This document shows, piece after piece, positions 10,364-21,530 of a DNA stretch of 64,000 nt. The stretch comes from an uncultured Clostridia bacterium. GTDB lineage: Bacteria > Bacillota > Clostridia > Peptostreptococcales > Anaerovoracaceae. The translations under genes were made by a program, and so were the position numbers. How positions within the stretch are numbered: position 1 is the stretch's first letter; each line of letters starts with the position of its first letter. Location of the stretch: assembly GCA_934234035.1 (NCBI GenBank), contig CAKQHH010000005.1:31070-95069 (forward strand), written 5' to 3'. The notes beneath the pieces were generated by a model. It saw nothing but the letters and a program-made list of their open reading frames with translations. It had not been told where the DNA came from and searched no databases.

Positions 10364-10834
10364 TTACCATCTGAAGTGTGCAAACGCTTTGTTTGCCTCA
10401 GCCATCTTATGCGTATCTTCCTTCTTCTTTACAGACGCACCTGTATTGTTGGACGCATCGATGAGCTCTTTTGCCAGTCTCTCTGCCATGGTCTTCTCGC
10501 CTCTGTTTCTTGTGTACAGGGTGAGCCAACGCAGAGCCAGAGTCTGACGTCTTTCCGGTCTTACTTCAATCGGAACCTGGTAGTTCGCACCACCGATTCT
10601 TCTTGCTTTAACTTCCAGTTTCGGCATGATGTTGTTCATTGCCTCTTCAAATACTTCCAGTGGTTCATTGCCGGTAGCTTCCTGAATCTGATTGAAAGCA
10701 TCATATACGATGCTCTGAGCAACGCCCTTCTTACCGTCCAGCATGATGCTGTTGATGAGCTTTGCAACTACGACACTACCGTATACTGGATCTGGAAGTA
10801 CATCTCTCTTTGGTGTGTTACCTTTTCTTGGCAC
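10364..10834 (-). CDS. rpsG: 30S ribosomal protein S7
   Basis: S7 of 156 residues, the primary assembly protein of the 30S head. The start codon is GTG, chosen because [19 protein letters not shown] is the family N-terminus and AAGGAGGG lies ahead at proper spacing. Conserved blocks [16 protein letters not shown] and the [14 protein letters not shown] segment are clear. In E. coli S7 represses the str operon translationally; no equivalent site could be identified in the 100-base gap to rpsL. Confidence 0.97.
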   Translation of the reverse strand: MPRKGNTPKRDVLPDPVYGSVVVAKLINSIMLDGKKGVAQSIVYDAFNQIQEATGNEPLEVFEEAMNNIMPKLEVKARRIGGANYQVPIEVRPERRQTLALRWLTLYTRNRGEKTMAERLAKELIDASNNTGASVKKKEDTHKMAEANKAFAHFRW

Positions 10835-10934
10835 TTCTCTTCCCTCCTTGTTACCACGGGGTACTCGACCGAACTTCTAACGCCGGCCGCGGCGCCTTAA
10901 TATATTACAATATTAAGACAATATCCCGAATCAA

Positions 10935-11351
10935 CTACTTCTTCTTAGGTCTCTTTGCTCCGTACTTGGAACGCGCCTGACCACGGTCGGATACGCCAGC
11001 GGTATCCAGGGTACCTCTTACGATGTGATATCTAACACCCGGGAGGTCCTTAACTCTTCCGCCTCTGATCAGAACAACGGAGTGCTCCTGCAGATTGTGG
11101 CCGATACCCGGAATGTAAGCGGTAACTTCGATTCCGTTAGTCAAACGAACTCTTGCAACTTTTCTCAGAGCTGAATTTGGCTTCTTAGGAGTAACAGTCT
11201 TAACCGCTACGCACACGCCTCTCTTCTGTGGTGAGTTAACGTTGGTAAGACTCTTCTTCAGTGTGTTCATGTTCTTACCGAGCGCAGGTGCATTAGACTT
11301 CTTTACCGAGCTGGTTCTACCCTGACGAACTAATTGGTTAATAGTAGGCAT
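10935..11351 (-). CDS. rpsL: 30S ribosomal protein S12
   Basis: S12 of 138 residues at the decoding centre. [17 protein letters not shown] and [13 protein letters not shown] carry the lysines where streptomycin-resistance changes normally occur; both look wild type. The C-terminus GAKRPKKK is typical. First gene of the str operon, with AAAGGAGAC before the ATG. The gene for the L7Ae-like protein often found between rpoC and rpsL in Bacilli and Clostridia is not present. Confidence 0.98.
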   Translation of the reverse strand: MPTINQLVRQGRTSSVKKSNAPALGKNMNTLKKSLTNVNSPQKRGVCVAVKTVTPKKPNSALRKVARVRLTNGIEVTAYIPGIGHNLQEHSVVLIRGGRVKDLPGVRYHIVRGTLDTAGVSDRGQARSKYGAKRPKKK

Positions 11352-11382
11352 TATTGTCTCCTTTCCTCTAGAATTTATGCCA

Positions 11383-11401
11383 CTGCAGCGATAGGCTGCA
11401 G
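11383..11401 (-). other. small hairpin in the rpsL leader
   Basis: CTGCAGC and GCTGCAG form a 7-bp stem around a 5-base loop about 30 bases ahead of the rpsL start codon. It lies in the same leader as the larger hairpin at 11419-11452. Role unknown; a leader control element or part of an alternative fold is possible. Confidence 0.4.
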
Positions 11402-11418
11402 CATTTATCGTAAATCAA

Positions 11419-11452
11419 ACTGAAAAGACCTGGTGCGCCAGGTCTTTTCAGT
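11419..11452 (-). terminator. 15-bp hairpin after rpoC, also inside the rpsL leader
   Basis: Arms ACTGAAAAGACCTGG and CCAGGTCTTTTCAGT pair perfectly around the loop TGCG (or CGCA on the minus strand). The T-rich descending arm and following TTTGATTT suggest rpoBC termination. The rpsL promoter at 11470-11499 lies upstream of it, so the hairpin also begins about 10 bases into the str operon transcript and could attenuate it. Confidence 0.6.
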
Positions 11453-11469
11453 GATAACGAACATTGATG

Positions 11470-11499
11470 ATTATATCAGCAATACTGATATTTTGTCAA
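11470..11499 (-). promoter_or_regulatory. consensus promoter of the str operon with an inverted repeat in its spacer
   Basis: On the minus strand the -35 is TTGACA (11494-11499) and the -10 TATAAT (11470-11475), both perfect, 18 bases apart. The spacer carries ATATCAG and CTGATAT arms around TATTG (11473-11491), which overlap the -10. The repeat could be an operator or chance. Confidence 0.8.
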
Positions 11500-11509
11500 T
11501 GCTAAATTA

Positions 11510-14500
11510 TTAATTTGCGAGACTTTCCAGATCTTCGTTCAAACCTTCCATCTTCGCGTTTCTGTCGGAAACGGCTTCGGAAGCATTCCCCTCTTCATTT
11601 TCTTCGTAGGAGCTTCTCATTAAAGGTTCGTTTTCTCCGTAGTCTACCTCGATGTTACGATACTGCTTCATACCGGTACCTGCCGGGATGAGCTTTCCGA
11701 TCATAACGTTCTCCTTCAGACCTCTCAGGTGGTCGGTCTTTCCCTTTACCGCTGCATCGGTCAGGACACGCGTGGTCTCCTGGAAGGATGCCGCCGACAG
11801 GAAGGAGTTGGTTGCCAGCGCGGCCTTGGTGATGCCCAGCAGCTGACGTTCTGCCGTTGCCGGCTCTCCGTCTTTCTCTGCTGCAGCCTCGTTGGCCTTC
11901 TCCAGTTCGAAGCGGCTGTACATTCCACCCGGCAGCAGATCGGTGTCACCGGACTTCTCAATCTTGTACTTGGACAGCATCTGGCTTACGATAACTTCGA
12001 TGTGCTTATCGTTGATATCTACACCCTGCTGTCTGTATACTCTCTGTACTTCGGACAGGAGATATTCGTATACTCCGGATACACCCAGAATTCTCATGAT
12101 ATCCTTCGGATCCAGCGGTCCCTTGGTGAGCTGGTGGCCGGCATGGACTTTATCGCCCTCGCTAACCAGCAGACGTGCACCGTACGGGATGATGTATTCC
12201 CGATTTCCGCCTTCCTCGCGAACGATGACCTCGGTCTTGTTGTCGTCTCGGAGCGCGATGCTTTCCACTACGCCGTCTGCCTCGCAGATCTCTGCAAGAC
12301 CCTTTGGCTTTCTAGCTTCGAACAGCTCCTCGACTCTCGGAAGACCCTGTGTGATATCGCTTCCTGCGACACCACCGGTATGGAACGTTCTCATGGTCAG
12401 CTGAGTACCCGGTTCTCCGATGGACTGTGCGGCGATAATACCAACCGCTTCGCCCGGAAGTACCTGAGTTCCCGTTGCCAGGTTTCTGCCGTAGCATTTT
12501 ACGCAGACACCTCTCTCCGCACGGCAGGTCATTACGGAACGGATCTTGACGGTTTCGATACCGATTGCTTCGATGTGCTCTGCCATTGCGTCGGAAATCT
12601 CGTCGTTTGTTTTTACCAGAACTTCACCGGTGGTCGGATCTACGATATCCTCCGCCGCGAAACGTCCTGCGATACGCTGATTCAGCGGTTCGATGACGTC
12701 CTTGCCATCCTTGAATGCCTGAACCTCTACGCCTTCGGTAGAACCGCAATCCCAGTCGTTTACGATAACGCTGTGGGAAATATCTACCAGACGACGGGTC
12801 AGATATCCGGAATCGGCCGTACGCAGCGCGGTATCCGTCAGACCCTTACGAGCACCGTTGGATGAAATGAAGTACTCCAGTATGGACAGACCTTCACGGA
12901 AGTTGGACTTGATTGGAATCTCTACCGTATGTCCGGCAGCGTTGGCCATCAGTCCACGCATTCCGCCGACCTGACTGATCTGGCTCTTGTTACCTCTGGC
13001 TCCGGAGTTGGCCATGATGAACAGGTTGTTCAAGGATCCCAGGGATTCCATCAGGGCATCCGCAACCTTTCCGGTTGCTTCTCTCCATACGCCGATAACG
13101 CGGTCATATCTCTCACGGTCGGACATCAGTCCACGTCTGTAAAAGGTTTCGAATTTATCTACGTCACGCTCTGCCGCAGCAACGATTTCTGCCTTCTCTT
13201 CCGGAATTTCCATGTCGGAGATGGAGATGGTTACTGCACCGATGGTGGAATAGTGATAGCCAATGCTCTTCACGTAATCCAGCATCAGAACGGTTTCTGT
13301 ATTTCCGTGCTTCTTGAAGCACTTGTCGATAATGGTACCCAGCTGTTTCTTTCCGCACAGGAAGTCTACTTCCAGCGAATACGGATCCTTCTCGCGGTCG
13401 ACAAAGCCCATATCCTGCGGCAATCCCTGGTTGAAGATGAATCGACCGACAGTGGATTCTACCAGCTTGCCCGGATCTTCCGGATATGCCTTCATCCGTA
13501 CCTTGACCTTCGCGTGAATGCCGATGGTGCCGTTCTGGTACGCCATCATCATCTCGTCCATATCCGTAAAGCACTTGCCGTCGCCCTTTTCGTTGTCCAG
13601 GTTTCTCTCTTCGGTACCCGGGTGAGTCAGGTAGTAACTTCCCAGAATCATATCCTGAGTCGGGATGGTAATTGGAGAACCATCCTTCGGTGCCAGGATG
13701 TTGTTCACGGACAGCATCAGGAATCTGGCTTCTGCCTGAGCCTCTACGGACAGCGGTACGTGAACCGCCATCTGGTCTCCGTCGAAGTCGGCGTTGAACG
13801 CGGTACAAACCAGCGGGTGCAGCTTGATTGCCTTACCTTCTACCAGTACCGGCTCGAATGCCTGAATTCCCAGTCTGTGCAGTGTCGGGGCACGGTTCAG
13901 AAGAACCGGATGATCCTTAATGACGTAGTCCAGGACATCCCAGACTTCCGGCTTCATCTTCTCTACCATGGTCTTTGCGCTCTTGATGTTGTGTGCCTTC
14001 TCCTGTGCCACCAGTTCCTTCATGATGAACGGCTTGAACAGTTCCAGTGCCATGGTCTTTGGCAGACCGCACTGATAGAACTTCAGTCCAGGGCCGACAA
14101 CGATTACGGAACGGCCGGAGTAGTCAACACGCTTACCCAGCAGGTTCTGACGGAAACGTCCCTGCTTACCTTTGAGCATATCCGACAGAGATTTCAGGGC
14201 TCTTCCGGCAACGCCTGTTACCGGTCTGCCTCTTCTGCCGTTGTCAATCAGAGAGTCTACAGATTCCTGCAGCATTCTCTTCTCGTTTCGAACGATAATG
14301 TCCGGGGCACCCAGCTCCAACAGCTTCTTCAGTCTGTTGTTTCTGTTGATTACCCGGCGGTACAGATCGTTCAGGTCGGACGTTGCGAAACGTCCGCCTT
14401 CCAGCTGTACCATCGGACGGAGATCCGGCGGAATTACCGGAACAACGTCCAGAATCATCCACTCCGGTCTATTGCCGGACTGCTTGAAGGCCTCGATGAC

Positions 14501-15148
14501 TTCCAGTCTTTTTACCAGACGAATCCGCTTCTGACCGGACGCCTTCATGAGCTGTTCCCGAAGTTCTTCGGCCAGCTCGTCTACGTCGATATCCATCAGC
14601 AGCTGCTTGATTGCTTCCGCACCCATTGCCGCCTTGAAGTTCTTTCCGTAGATTTCTCTTGCCTCATTGTACTGGGTTTCCTCGATAATCTGCTTGTATT
14701 CAAACGGAGTATCTCCCGGATCCGTTACGATGTAGGAAGCAAAATAGAGCACTCTCTCCAGATTCTTCGGGGTAATATCCAGAACCAGACCGATTCTGGA
14801 CGGGATTCCCTTGAAGTACCAGATGTGGGATACCGGTGCAACCAGCTCGATATGTCCCATTCTCTCTCTACGAACCTTGGATTTGGTAACCTCAACGCCG
14901 CAGCTCGGACAGATCTGTCCTTTGAAACGGATTTTGTTGAACTTACCGCAGCTGCAGGTCCAGTCCTTGGTCGGTCCAAAAATTCTTTCGCAGAACAGTC
15001 CGTCTCTTTCCGGCTTCAGGGTTCTGTAGTTGATGGTCTCCGGCTTGGTAACCTCGCCGTAAGACCATTCCTTCATTTTCTCTGTGGATGCCAGTTTGAT
15101 CTGCAGGGATTCAAAATTTCTAAGTTCGTAATTATTCTCGTTATTCAT
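11510..15148 (-). CDS. rpoC: DNA-directed RNA polymerase subunit beta'
   Basis: Beta' of 1212 residues, normal for Clostridia. Holds the catalytic Mg motif [12 protein letters not shown] near residue 450 and the N-terminal zinc ribbon [20 protein letters not shown] near residue 70. A second cysteine set appears at [13 protein letters not shown] near residue 885, and the trigger-loop region follows ([19 protein letters not shown]). The last 40 residues form an acidic, low-complexity tail. Lies 17 bases after rpoB with GGGAGGAAAT before the ATG. Confidence 0.99.
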   Translation of the reverse strand: MNNENNYELRNFESLQIKLASTEKMKEWSYGEVTKPETINYRTLKPERDGLFCERIFGPTKDWTCSCGKFNKIRFKGQICPSCGVEVTKSKVRRERMGHIELVAPVSHIWYFKGIPSRIGLVLDITPKNLERVLYFASYIVTDPGDTPFEYKQIIEETQYNEAREIYGKNFKAAMGAEAIKQLLMDIDVDELAEELREQLMKASGQKRIRLVKRLEVIEAFKQSGNRPEWMILDVVPVIPPDLRPMVQLEGGRFATSDLNDLYRRVINRNNRLKKLLELGAPDIIVRNEKRMLQESVDSLIDNGRRGRPVTGVAGRALKSLSDMLKGKQGRFRQNLLGKRVDYSGRSVIVVGPGLKFYQCGLPKTMALELFKPFIMKELVAQEKAHNIKSAKTMVEKMKPEVWDVLDYVIKDHPVLLNRAPTLHRLGIQAFEPVLVEGKAIKLHPLVCTAFNADFDGDQMAVHVPLSVEAQAEARFLMLSVNNILAPKDGSPITIPTQDMILGSYYLTHPGTEERNLDNEKGDGKCFTDMDEMMMAYQNGTIGIHAKVKVRMKAYPEDPGKLVESTVGRFIFNQGLPQDMGFVDREKDPYSLEVDFLCGKKQLGTIIDKCFKKHGNTETVLMLDYVKSIGYHYSTIGAVTISISDMEIPEEKAEIVAAAERDVDKFETFYRRGLMSDRERYDRVIGVWREATGKVADALMESLGSLNNLFIMANSGARGNKSQISQVGGMRGLMANAAGHTVEIPIKSNFREGLSILEYFISSNGARKGLTDTALRTADSGYLTRRLVDISHSVIVNDWDCGSTEGVEVQAFKDGKDVIEPLNQRIAGRFAAEDIVDPTTGEVLVKTNDEISDAMAEHIEAIGIETVKIRSVMTCRAERGVCVKCYGRNLATGTQVLPGEAVGIIAAQSIGEPGTQLTMRTFHTGGVAGSDITQGLPRVEELFEARKPKGLAEICEADGVVESIALRDDNKTEVIVREEGGNREYIIPYGARLLVSEGDKVHAGHQLTKGPLDPKDIMRILGVSGVYEYLLSEVQRVYRQQGVDINDKHIEVIVSQMLSKYKIEKSGDTDLLPGGMYSRFELEKANEAAAEKDGEPATAERQLLGITKAALATNSFLSAASFQETTRVLTDAAVKGKTDHLRGLKENVMIGKLIPAGTGMKQYRNIEVDYGENEPLMRSSYEENEEGNASEAVSDRNAKMEGLNEDLESLAN

Positions 15149-15165
15149 ATTTCCTCCCTTACCTC

Positions 15166-18100
15166 TTAAATCTCGTAACCGGCCTCGTCATCGTTTCCGA
15201 GAAGACTGCTGATGTCACTGTTATCCGACATGTCATCGTCATCCTCGAACGAGTCGTCTGCCTCTGCCTCGATTCCGGCAGCTGCTTGTGCTTCCGCTTC
15301 TGCCGCAAAAGCATCATCATCCATCTCTTCATCGTCCGGGTCCTGCAGGCCGAATGCGTCGTCCGATTCCTCTTCCATTCTCATTCTTTCCCGCTTGCGT
15401 TCTTCCCGTTCGTGTTCTGCTTCCGACTTCCGGTCTGCCTGCTTCAGCATGCTGTCTACCGTTGCCGGATCATCGTATTCGGATGTATTCTTCAGCTTGA
15501 TTTCCTTATTGTCACCGGTCATCGCGCGAACATCCAGTGCCAGAGCCTGGAGCTCCTTAATCAATACCTTGAAGGATTCCGGAATTCCCGGTTCCGGAAT
15601 GTTCTCGCCCTTGACGATTGCTTCGTAGGTCTTTACACGACCGATGATATCATCGGACTTCACGGTGAGGATTTCCTGCAATGTGTAAGCGGCACCGTAT
15701 GCTTCCAGTGCCCATACTTCCATCTCTCCGAAACGCTGTCCGCCGAACTGAGCTTTACCGCCCAATGGCTGCTGTGTTACCAGAGAGTACGGGCCCGTAC
15801 TTCTCGCATGGATCTTATCATCTACCAGATGGTGCAGCTTCAGCATGTACATGTAGCCCACCGTTACGTTGTGGTCGAAGTATTCACCGGTACGTCCGTC
15901 TCTCAGCGGCAGCTTACCGGTCTTGGAATATCCGCATTCGTCCAGCAGCTGAACGACATCGCTCTCGTGTGCACCGTCGAATACCGGTGTCGCGATATAC
16001 CAGCCCTTGGTCTTTGCAGCCAGTCCCAGGTGAACTTCCAATACCTGTCCGACGTTCATTCGGGAAGGTACGCCCAACGGATTCAGCATGACCTGCAGGG
16101 TCTCGCCATCATCCTTGAACGGCATATCCTCTTCCGGCAAAATCCGGGAGATGACACCCTTGTTACCGTGACGTCCGGACATCTTATCGCCCACGTTAAT
16201 CTTTCTTTTTGTCGCAATGTAGACACGTACCACCTTGTTTACACCCGGCGGCAGCTCGCTGTCTCCGTTCTCTCTGCTGAATACCTGCACGTCTACGACG
16301 ATACCGGCTTCACCGTGAGGAACTCTCAGCGATGTATCTCTTACTTCTTTGGATTTCTCTCCAAAAATAGCACGGAGCATCCGAACTTCTGCGGTGAGAT
16401 CGGTTTCGCTCTTCGGCGTCAGCTTTCCGACCAGAATGTCGGAGGATTTTACGCTGGCACCTACGCGAATGATACCTTCTTCATCCAGTTCCTTCAGCAT
16501 ATCTTCGCTGACGTTCGGGATATCCCGGGTGATCTCTTCGGCACCCAGCTTGGTCTCTCTCGCTTCGCACTCATATTTCTCAATATGGATCGAGGTGAGC
16601 ACGTCATCCATAAGCAGGCGCTCGTTCAGGATGATCGCATCCTCGTAGTTGTAGCCTTCCCAGGTCATGTAACCGATCAGCAGGTTCTTGCCCAGAGAAA
16701 TCTCACCCAGATTGGTGGATGGACCGTCGGCGATTACTTCGCCGGCCTCGATGTGTTCCCCAAAGGAAACGATCGGTCTCTGATTAATGCAGGTACCCTG
16801 GTTGGAACGCTTGAACTTCAGCAGCTTGTAGTTGTCTACACCGTTGTCCTCGTCGCGGCGAATTCGGATGGTCTTTGCATCCACGAATTCAACCGTTCCG
16901 GTGTTTTTGGCCAGAACAACTGCGCCGGAGTCGCAAGCGGCCTTGTACTCGATACCGGTTCCGACATACGGAGCCTGAGTCACCAACAGCGGAACCGCCT
17001 GACGCTGCATGTTACAACCCATCAGGGCACGGTTCGCATCGTCGTTTTCCAGGAACGGAATCATTGCGGTGGATACGGACACTACCTGCTTCGGAGATAC
17101 GTCCATGTAGTCCACTTCGCCTCGCATCGCCATGGTTACTTCACCCTTGACGCCTCGAACGGCAACCTTCTTGTTCAGGAATCTTCCGTCTTCATCCAAC
17201 GGTTCGTTGGCCTGAGCCACAACCATCAGTTCCTCATCGTCTGCAGACAGGTATTCCACCGTCTTGGTAACGATGCCGGTTTCTTTATCTACCTTACGAT
17301 ACGGTGTTTCGATAAAACCATATTCGTTAATGATTGCATAAGTTGTCAGGGAACCGATCAGTCCGATGTTCGGACCTTCCGGAGTCTCGATTGGGCACAT
17401 TCTTCCGTAGTGAGAATAATGTACGTCTCGAACTTCCATTCCGGCTCTTTCTCTGGACAGACCACCCGGTCCCAGTGCGGAAAGTCTTCTCTTATGAGTC
17501 AGCTCTGCCAGCGGATTGTTCTGGTCCATGAACTGAGACAGCTGAGAGCTTCCGAAGAACTCTCTTACCGCTGCGGTTACCGGACGGATGTTAATCAGCT
17601 GCTGCGGTGTCGCATTTTCGTTGGTCATGCGTTCCCGTACAGAACGTTCCATTCTGGAGAATCCGATACGGAACTGGTTCTGCAGCAATTCACCCACGGT
17701 CTTCAGACGACGATTGCCCAGGTGGTCGATATCGTCCACTTCACCCAGACCGTAGTTCAGGTTCAACAGGTAGCTGACAGATGCGATGATGTCCGCAAGG
17801 ATGACGTGCTTCGGAGAAAGCTCGTGCTTCCGGCTGGCAATTGCCGCCTTCAGATCATCCTCGGTCTCCGCATTGTCAATGATATCCTTCAGCACCGGAT
17901 AGTACACCAGCTCGGACAGCTTGTACGGTGCCAGGTCGATGTCCACGTATCCGGTCGGATCCACGAACTGGTTTCCGATAACCTTAGCGACAGAATCATC
18001 GTTCTCGTTCTTGCTCCGGATCAGTGCGCTCAGTACACCGGCATTCTCGATTTCATATGCCTTTGCACGGGAAATGAATCCATCCTTTTCCACCAGGATT

Positions 18101-18999
18101 TCTCCGGTGTTCGGATCGATAATATCTTCTGCCGCATAGGCGTTCACCAGTCTGTTGTGAATTCCCAGCTTCTTATTGTATTTATATCTTCCGACTTTTG
18201 CCAGGTCGTAGCGTCTTGCATCGAAGAGAAGGGAGTTCAGCATGGAACGCGCATTCTCAACGGTTGGCGGATCTCCCGGTCTTAATCTTCTATATATTTC
18301 CTTTACGCCTTCATCGCTGTTCTTGGTATTATCCTTTTCCAGCGTACGAATCAGTCTGTCGTCATCGCCAAAGGTGTCCAGAATGTCCTGATTAGAATCC
18401 AGACCCAGTGCTCTCAGGAAGGCGGTAATCGGTAATTTTCTTGTTCGGTCTACTCTTACATATATGATGCCAGCAGAATCCGTTTCATATTCCAACCATG
18501 CACCACGGTTCGGAATAATCGTAGAAGAGAACAGATTCTGATTGGACTTGTCCACTAATACTTCAAAATACGGTCCCGGAGAACGAACCAGCTGTGTGAC
18601 GATGGCTCTCTCTGCACCGTTGTAGATGAATGTGCCCTTTTCTGTCATCAGAGGAAACTCGCCCATGAAGACATCCTGCTCTTTGATCTCGCCGGTCTCG
18701 CGGTTAATCAGCCGTACCTTTACCGTAAGAGATGTTGCATACGTGGTCTCCCGTTCTTTACATTCTTCCTGACTATATTTGGTTTCTTCGGAAAAATGGT
18801 AGTCGGCGAACTCGAGACTGAGGGTATTCGTTGTATCCCGAATTGGGGAAACGTCCTCCAGAACCTCTGACAGACCTTCTTCCACAAACCATTTATAGGA
18901 CTGTGTCTGCACATCAATGAGGTTCGGCATCTCGCAAACTTCATTGATCTTGGCAAAGGTCATGCGTTCTTTCCTACCAACTTTTACAGGTCTTGGCAT
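15166..18999 (-). CDS. rpoB: DNA-directed RNA polymerase subunit beta
   Basis: Beta subunit of 1277 residues. The rifampicin pocket [15 protein letters not shown] and [15 protein letters not shown] looks wild type. Later motifs include [18 protein letters not shown] and [20 protein letters not shown]. After the normal end of the protein there is an unusually acidic, alanine-rich tail of roughly 80 residues (runs such as [10 protein letters not shown] and [11 protein letters not shown]). AAGGAGTGATAAC precedes the ATG. A 213-base gap separates it from rplL; no strong promoter was found there, only a hairpin. Confidence 0.99.
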   Translation of the reverse strand: MPRPVKVGRKERMTFAKINEVCEMPNLIDVQTQSYKWFVEEGLSEVLEDVSPIRDTTNTLSLEFADYHFSEETKYSQEECKERETTYATSLTVKVRLINRETGEIKEQDVFMGEFPLMTEKGTFIYNGAERAIVTQLVRSPGPYFEVLVDKSNQNLFSSTIIPNRGAWLEYETDSAGIIYVRVDRTRKLPITAFLRALGLDSNQDILDTFGDDDRLIRTLEKDNTKNSDEGVKEIYRRLRPGDPPTVENARSMLNSLLFDARRYDLAKVGRYKYNKKLGIHNRLVNAYAAEDIIDPNTGEILVEKDGFISRAKAYEIENAGVLSALIRSKNENDDSVAKVIGNQFVDPTGYVDIDLAPYKLSELVYYPVLKDIIDNAETEDDLKAAIASRKHELSPKHVILADIIASVSYLLNLNYGLGEVDDIDHLGNRRLKTVGELLQNQFRIGFSRMERSVRERMTNENATPQQLINIRPVTAAVREFFGSSQLSQFMDQNNPLAELTHKRRLSALGPGGLSRERAGMEVRDVHYSHYGRMCPIETPEGPNIGLIGSLTTYAIINEYGFIETPYRKVDKETGIVTKTVEYLSADDEELMVVAQANEPLDEDGRFLNKKVAVRGVKGEVTMAMRGEVDYMDVSPKQVVSVSTAMIPFLENDDANRALMGCNMQRQAVPLLVTQAPYVGTGIEYKAACDSGAVVLAKNTGTVEFVDAKTIRIRRDEDNGVDNYKLLKFKRSNQGTCINQRPIVSFGEHIEAGEVIADGPSTNLGEISLGKNLLIGYMTWEGYNYEDAIILNERLLMDDVLTSIHIEKYECEARETKLGAEEITRDIPNVSEDMLKELDEEGIIRVGASVKSSDILVGKLTPKSETDLTAEVRMLRAIFGEKSKEVRDTSLRVPHGEAGIVVDVQVFSRENGDSELPPGVNKVVRVYIATKRKINVGDKMSGRHGNKGVISRILPEEDMPFKDDGETLQVMLNPLGVPSRMNVGQVLEVHLGLAAKTKGWYIATPVFDGAHESDVVQLLDECGYSKTGKLPLRDGRTGEYFDHNVTVGYMYMLKLHHLVDDKIHARSTGPYSLVTQQPLGGKAQFGGQRFGEMEVWALEAYGAAYTLQEILTVKSDDIIGRVKTYEAIVKGENIPEPGIPESFKVLIKELQALALDVRAMTGDNKEIKLKNTSEYDDPATVDSMLKQADRKSEAEHEREERKRERMRMEEESDDAFGLQDPDDEEMDDDAFAAEAEAQAAAGIEAEADDSFEDDDDMSDNSDISSLLGNDDEAGYEI

Positions 19000-19166
19000 G
19001 TTATCACTCCTTATTGTTCAAGAAAAAATCGATTCTATTGCAACTAACAAGTATATGGCACAATTGCATAGAACTTATGTGAATTTTGAGTGTTTTCAGT
19101 GATTTTTTTCTCGCTCACTTCGGATCTCAATACTCCCAGGCGAGATAGATATATGCAAACAACAAT

Positions 19167-19193
19167 ATGGGCCCTGAGACAATCAGGGCCCAA
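19167..19193 (-). terminator. hairpin between rplL and rpoB (candidate attenuator)
   Basis: GGGCCCTGA and TCAGGGCCC pair with extra A-T closing pairs around a 5-base loop, 21 bases past the rplL stop. The following minus-strand sequence ATATTGTTGTTTG is a weak T tract, so partial read-through to rpoBC is likely, as known for the rplL-rpoB attenuator in E. coli. Confidence 0.6.
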
Positions 19194-19213
19194 TTTCTGA
19201 CTTCGTATCTGAA

Positions 19214-19582
19214 CTACTTCAGCTCAGCTACTGCGCCAACTTCTTCCAGAGCAGCCTTGAGTGCGTCTGCTTCAGCCTTCTCAACGTTTTCCTTAACGTT
19301 AGCCGGAGCACCGTCAACCAGAGCCTTTGCTTCCTTCAGGCCAAGACCGGTAGCTTCTCTTACAGCCTTGATAACCTTGATCTTGTTGTCGCCAACTTCC
19401 TTCAGAACAACAGTGAATTCAGTCTGTTCTTCTTCAGCAGCAGCACCACCTGCAGCTCCCGGAGCAGCTACAACAGCAGCAGCAGCGGATACGCCGAATT
19501 CTTCTTCACAAGCCTTAACGAGTTCGTTGATTTCGAGAATGCTCATTCCCTTCAGAGCCTCGATGATCTGATCCTTATCCAT
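19214..19582 (-). CDS. rplL: 50S ribosomal protein L7/L12
   Basis: L7/L12 of 122 residues, forming the flexible stalk that recruits translational GTPases. An N-terminal dimerisation helix is followed by an alanine-rich hinge ([18 protein letters not shown]) and the C-terminal domain with [20 protein letters not shown]. Start preceded by GAAAAGGAGAAC. Follows rplJ by 76 bases. Confidence 0.98.
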   Translation of the reverse strand: MDKDQIIEALKGMSILEINELVKACEEEFGVSAAAAVVAAPGAAGGAAAEEEQTEFTVVLKEVGDNKIKVIKAVREATGLGLKEAKALVDGAPANVKENVEKAEADALKAALEEVGAVAELK

Positions 19583-19658
19583 TATAAGTTCTCCTTTTCT
19601 GATTTTTATGAGTGTTGGTTAGGCCGCAATGGCCCGCTTTATAAAATTATGATTTCGA

Positions 19659-20168
19659 TTAAGCTTCTGCAGCTTCCTCGTCGTCCTTGTCAGCAATTGC
19701 CTTGAAGGTTCTAACAAGCTGAGACAGAGGGGACTGGATGCTTCCCATGAAACGAGCGATGAGCTCTTCTCTGGACGGAATTTCAGCCAGCTCTTCTACC
19801 TGCTTTGCGTCATATACCTGGCCTTCTACTACAGCACCCTTGAACGCCATCTTCTTGTACTGCTTGATGGACTTGTTCAGGATTCTTGCACCTGCAGTTG
19901 CGTCTTCGTTGCTGAATGCGAATGCGCTGGAACCCTTCAGGGCTTCGCCCAGAGCTTCGTACGGAGTTCCTTCGATGGCACGCTTTACAAGAGTGTTCTT
20001 GTATACGGTGAAGCCAACGCCGCCTTCTCTGAGGTTCTTTCTCATCTCATCCGCTTCTGCTACAGTCAGACCGAGATAATCTACAACAACAACAGACTGA
20101 GCCTGTTCAAAACGTTCTTTGATTTCGTCAATTACTACCTGTTTTGCTTTTTTTGCTTCTACAGACAT
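19659..20168 (-). CDS. rplJ: 50S ribosomal protein L10
   Basis: L10 of 169 residues, the base of the L7/L12 stalk. VVVDYLGLTVAEADEMRKNL and the YKNTLVKRA segment are characteristic, and the C-terminal helix that binds L7/L12 dimers is present. The upstream leader at 20225-20342 matches the known L10 leader. AAAGGAGAAC precedes the ATG. Confidence 0.97.
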   Translation of the reverse strand: MSVEAKKAKQVVIDEIKERFEQAQSVVVVDYLGLTVAEADEMRKNLREGGVGFTVYKNTLVKRAIEGTPYEALGEALKGSSAFAFSNEDATAGARILNKSIKQYKKMAFKGAVVEGQVYDAKQVEELAEIPSREELIARFMGSIQSPLSQLVRTFKAIADKDDEEAAEA

Positions 20169-20224
20169 TTGTTCTCCTTTCCTGACCGCCGGGCGGTCAT
20201 AGTTTTGTTCCGAATGTCACACAC

Positions 20225-20342
20225 GGTACAAAATACCCCGCTATGGAGACAGCGGGGTTCAATTTATATTGTACCTCGGCGGGAAATTAAGCTTTCGCAC
20301 CCGCTGTCTACGGTTGATATTCGATTTTTAAAAGATAACGAT
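20225..20342 (-). ncRNA. L10 leader RNA with hairpin
   Basis: The transcript ahead of rplJ contains GGGUGCGAAAGCUUAAUUU, then CCCGCCGAGGU, then a CCCCGCU/AGCGGGG stem (20236-20256) around GUCUCCAU followed by UAUUUUG. These are the hallmarks, from memory, of the L10 leader that binds the L10(L12)4 complex in Firmicutes. The last stem is placed to act as a terminator or attenuator. No promoter was found in the rplA-rplJ gap, so the element is likely read within the long transcript. Confidence 0.8.
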
Positions 20343-21038
20343 TTAGCCTAAGGATGCGTTGTTCACTTTAACGCCAGGGCTCATTGTGGAAGCGATGGTT
20401 ACGCTCTTGAAGTACTGACCCTTTGCTGCGGATGGCTTTGCCTTCGCAATTGCGTTCAGCAGTGCGTTTGCATTCTCTGCCAGCTGCTCGTTGGTGAAAG
20501 ATTTCTTTCCGATGATTACGTGGATGATGTTTGCCTTATCCAGACGATACTCCACCTTACCGGCTTTAATCTCTTCCAGTGCTTTTGTTACGTCCATGGT
20601 TACGGTGCCGGACTTCGGGTTTGGCATCAAGCCCTTCGGTCCCAGAACTCTACCCAGACGACCTACAACGCCCATCATATCCGGGGTTGCTACTACTGCA
20701 TCGAAGTCGAACCAGTTTTCCTGCTGGATCTTCTGTGCCATATCCTCAGCACCGACATAATCCGCACCGGCTGCCTCTGCCTCTTCTGCCTTTGCGCCCT
20801 TAGCGAAAACCAGAACCTTCTTGGATTTACCGGTTCCGTGCGGCAGTACAGTAGCTCCTCTTACCTGCTGATCTGCGTGTCTTCCATCTACACCGAGACG
20901 GATGTGCATTTCGATGGTCTCATCGAACTTTGCAGTCGCAAGTTCCTTTACGTGCTGTACAGCTTCTGCTACTTCGTAAGTCTGAGTCTTATCGAAGTTT
21001 TTCGCAGCTTCGCTGTATCTTCTGCTTCTCTTTGGCAT
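20343..21038 (-). CDS. rplA: 50S ribosomal protein L1
   Basis: L1 of 231 residues. Forms the mobile stalk near the E site and commonly represses its own operon. The signatures [31 protein letters not shown] and the C-terminal [19 protein letters not shown] are clear. Preceded by AAGGAGGAAA. Lies 43 bases after rplK. Confidence 0.98.
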   Translation of the reverse strand: MPKRSRRYSEAAKNFDKTQTYEVAEAVQHVKELATAKFDETIEMHIRLGVDGRHADQQVRGATVLPHGTGKSKKVLVFAKGAKAEEAEAAGADYVGAEDMAQKIQQENWFDFDAVVATPDMMGVVGRLGRVLGPKGLMPNPKSGTVTMDVTKALEEIKAGKVEYRLDKANIIHVIIGKKSFTNEQLAENANALLNAIAKAKPSAAKGQYFKSVTIASTMSPGVKVNNASLG

Positions 21039-21081
21039 TTTTTCCTCCTTGTGGTACTAACGGCTTCCGCCTCCCACTGTC

Positions 21082-21507
21082 TTAGCCTTCTACGATGATG
21101 CCCATGCTTCTTGCGGTTCCCTTAATCATGTCCGTTGCGGCTTCAAGGGATGCTGCATTCAGGTCCGGCATCTTAGTCTTAGCGATTTCCTGAGCCTGCT
21201 CCAGAGTAATGGTAGCGACCTTGCGCTTGTTCGGTTCTCCGGATGCACTCTCGATTCCTGCAGCCTTCTTCAGCAGAACTGCTGCTGGCGGTGTCTTGCA
21301 CACGAAGCTGAAGCTTCTGTCTGCATAAACAGTGATAACAACCGGAATAACCATTCCGCTCTGATCTGCTGTTCTTGCATTGAACTGCTTACAGAAGTCC
21401 ATGATGTTCACGCTCTTCTGACCCAGTGCAGGACCAACAGGTGGCGCAGGAGTTGCTCCCCCGGCAGGAATCTGTAATTTGATGTAGCCATCAATTTTCT
21501 TTGCCAT
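21082..21507 (-). CDS. rplK: 50S ribosomal protein L11
   Basis: L11 of 141 residues, binding the GTPase-associated region of 23S rRNA and needed for RelA activation. The proline-rich linker [26 protein letters not shown], the C-terminal RNA-binding part with IVEG end, and [17 protein letters not shown] are conserved. Follows nusG by 23 bases; AAAGGAGAAG precedes the ATG. Confidence 0.98.
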   Translation of the reverse strand: MAKKIDGYIKLQIPAGGATPAPPVGPALGQKSVNIMDFCKQFNARTADQSGMVIPVVITVYADRSFSFVCKTPPAAVLLKKAAGIESASGEPNKRKVATITLEQAQEIAKTKMPDLNAASLEAATDMIKGTARSMGIIVEG

Positions 21508-21530
21508 CGTCTTCTCCTTTCTTCAATTAG

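Noticed and set aside
15286-18285. Very long open frames antisense to rpoB, rpoC, carB and the nucleoside kinase
   Set aside because: They are shadows of strongly biased codon use in the real genes on the minus strand and match no family.
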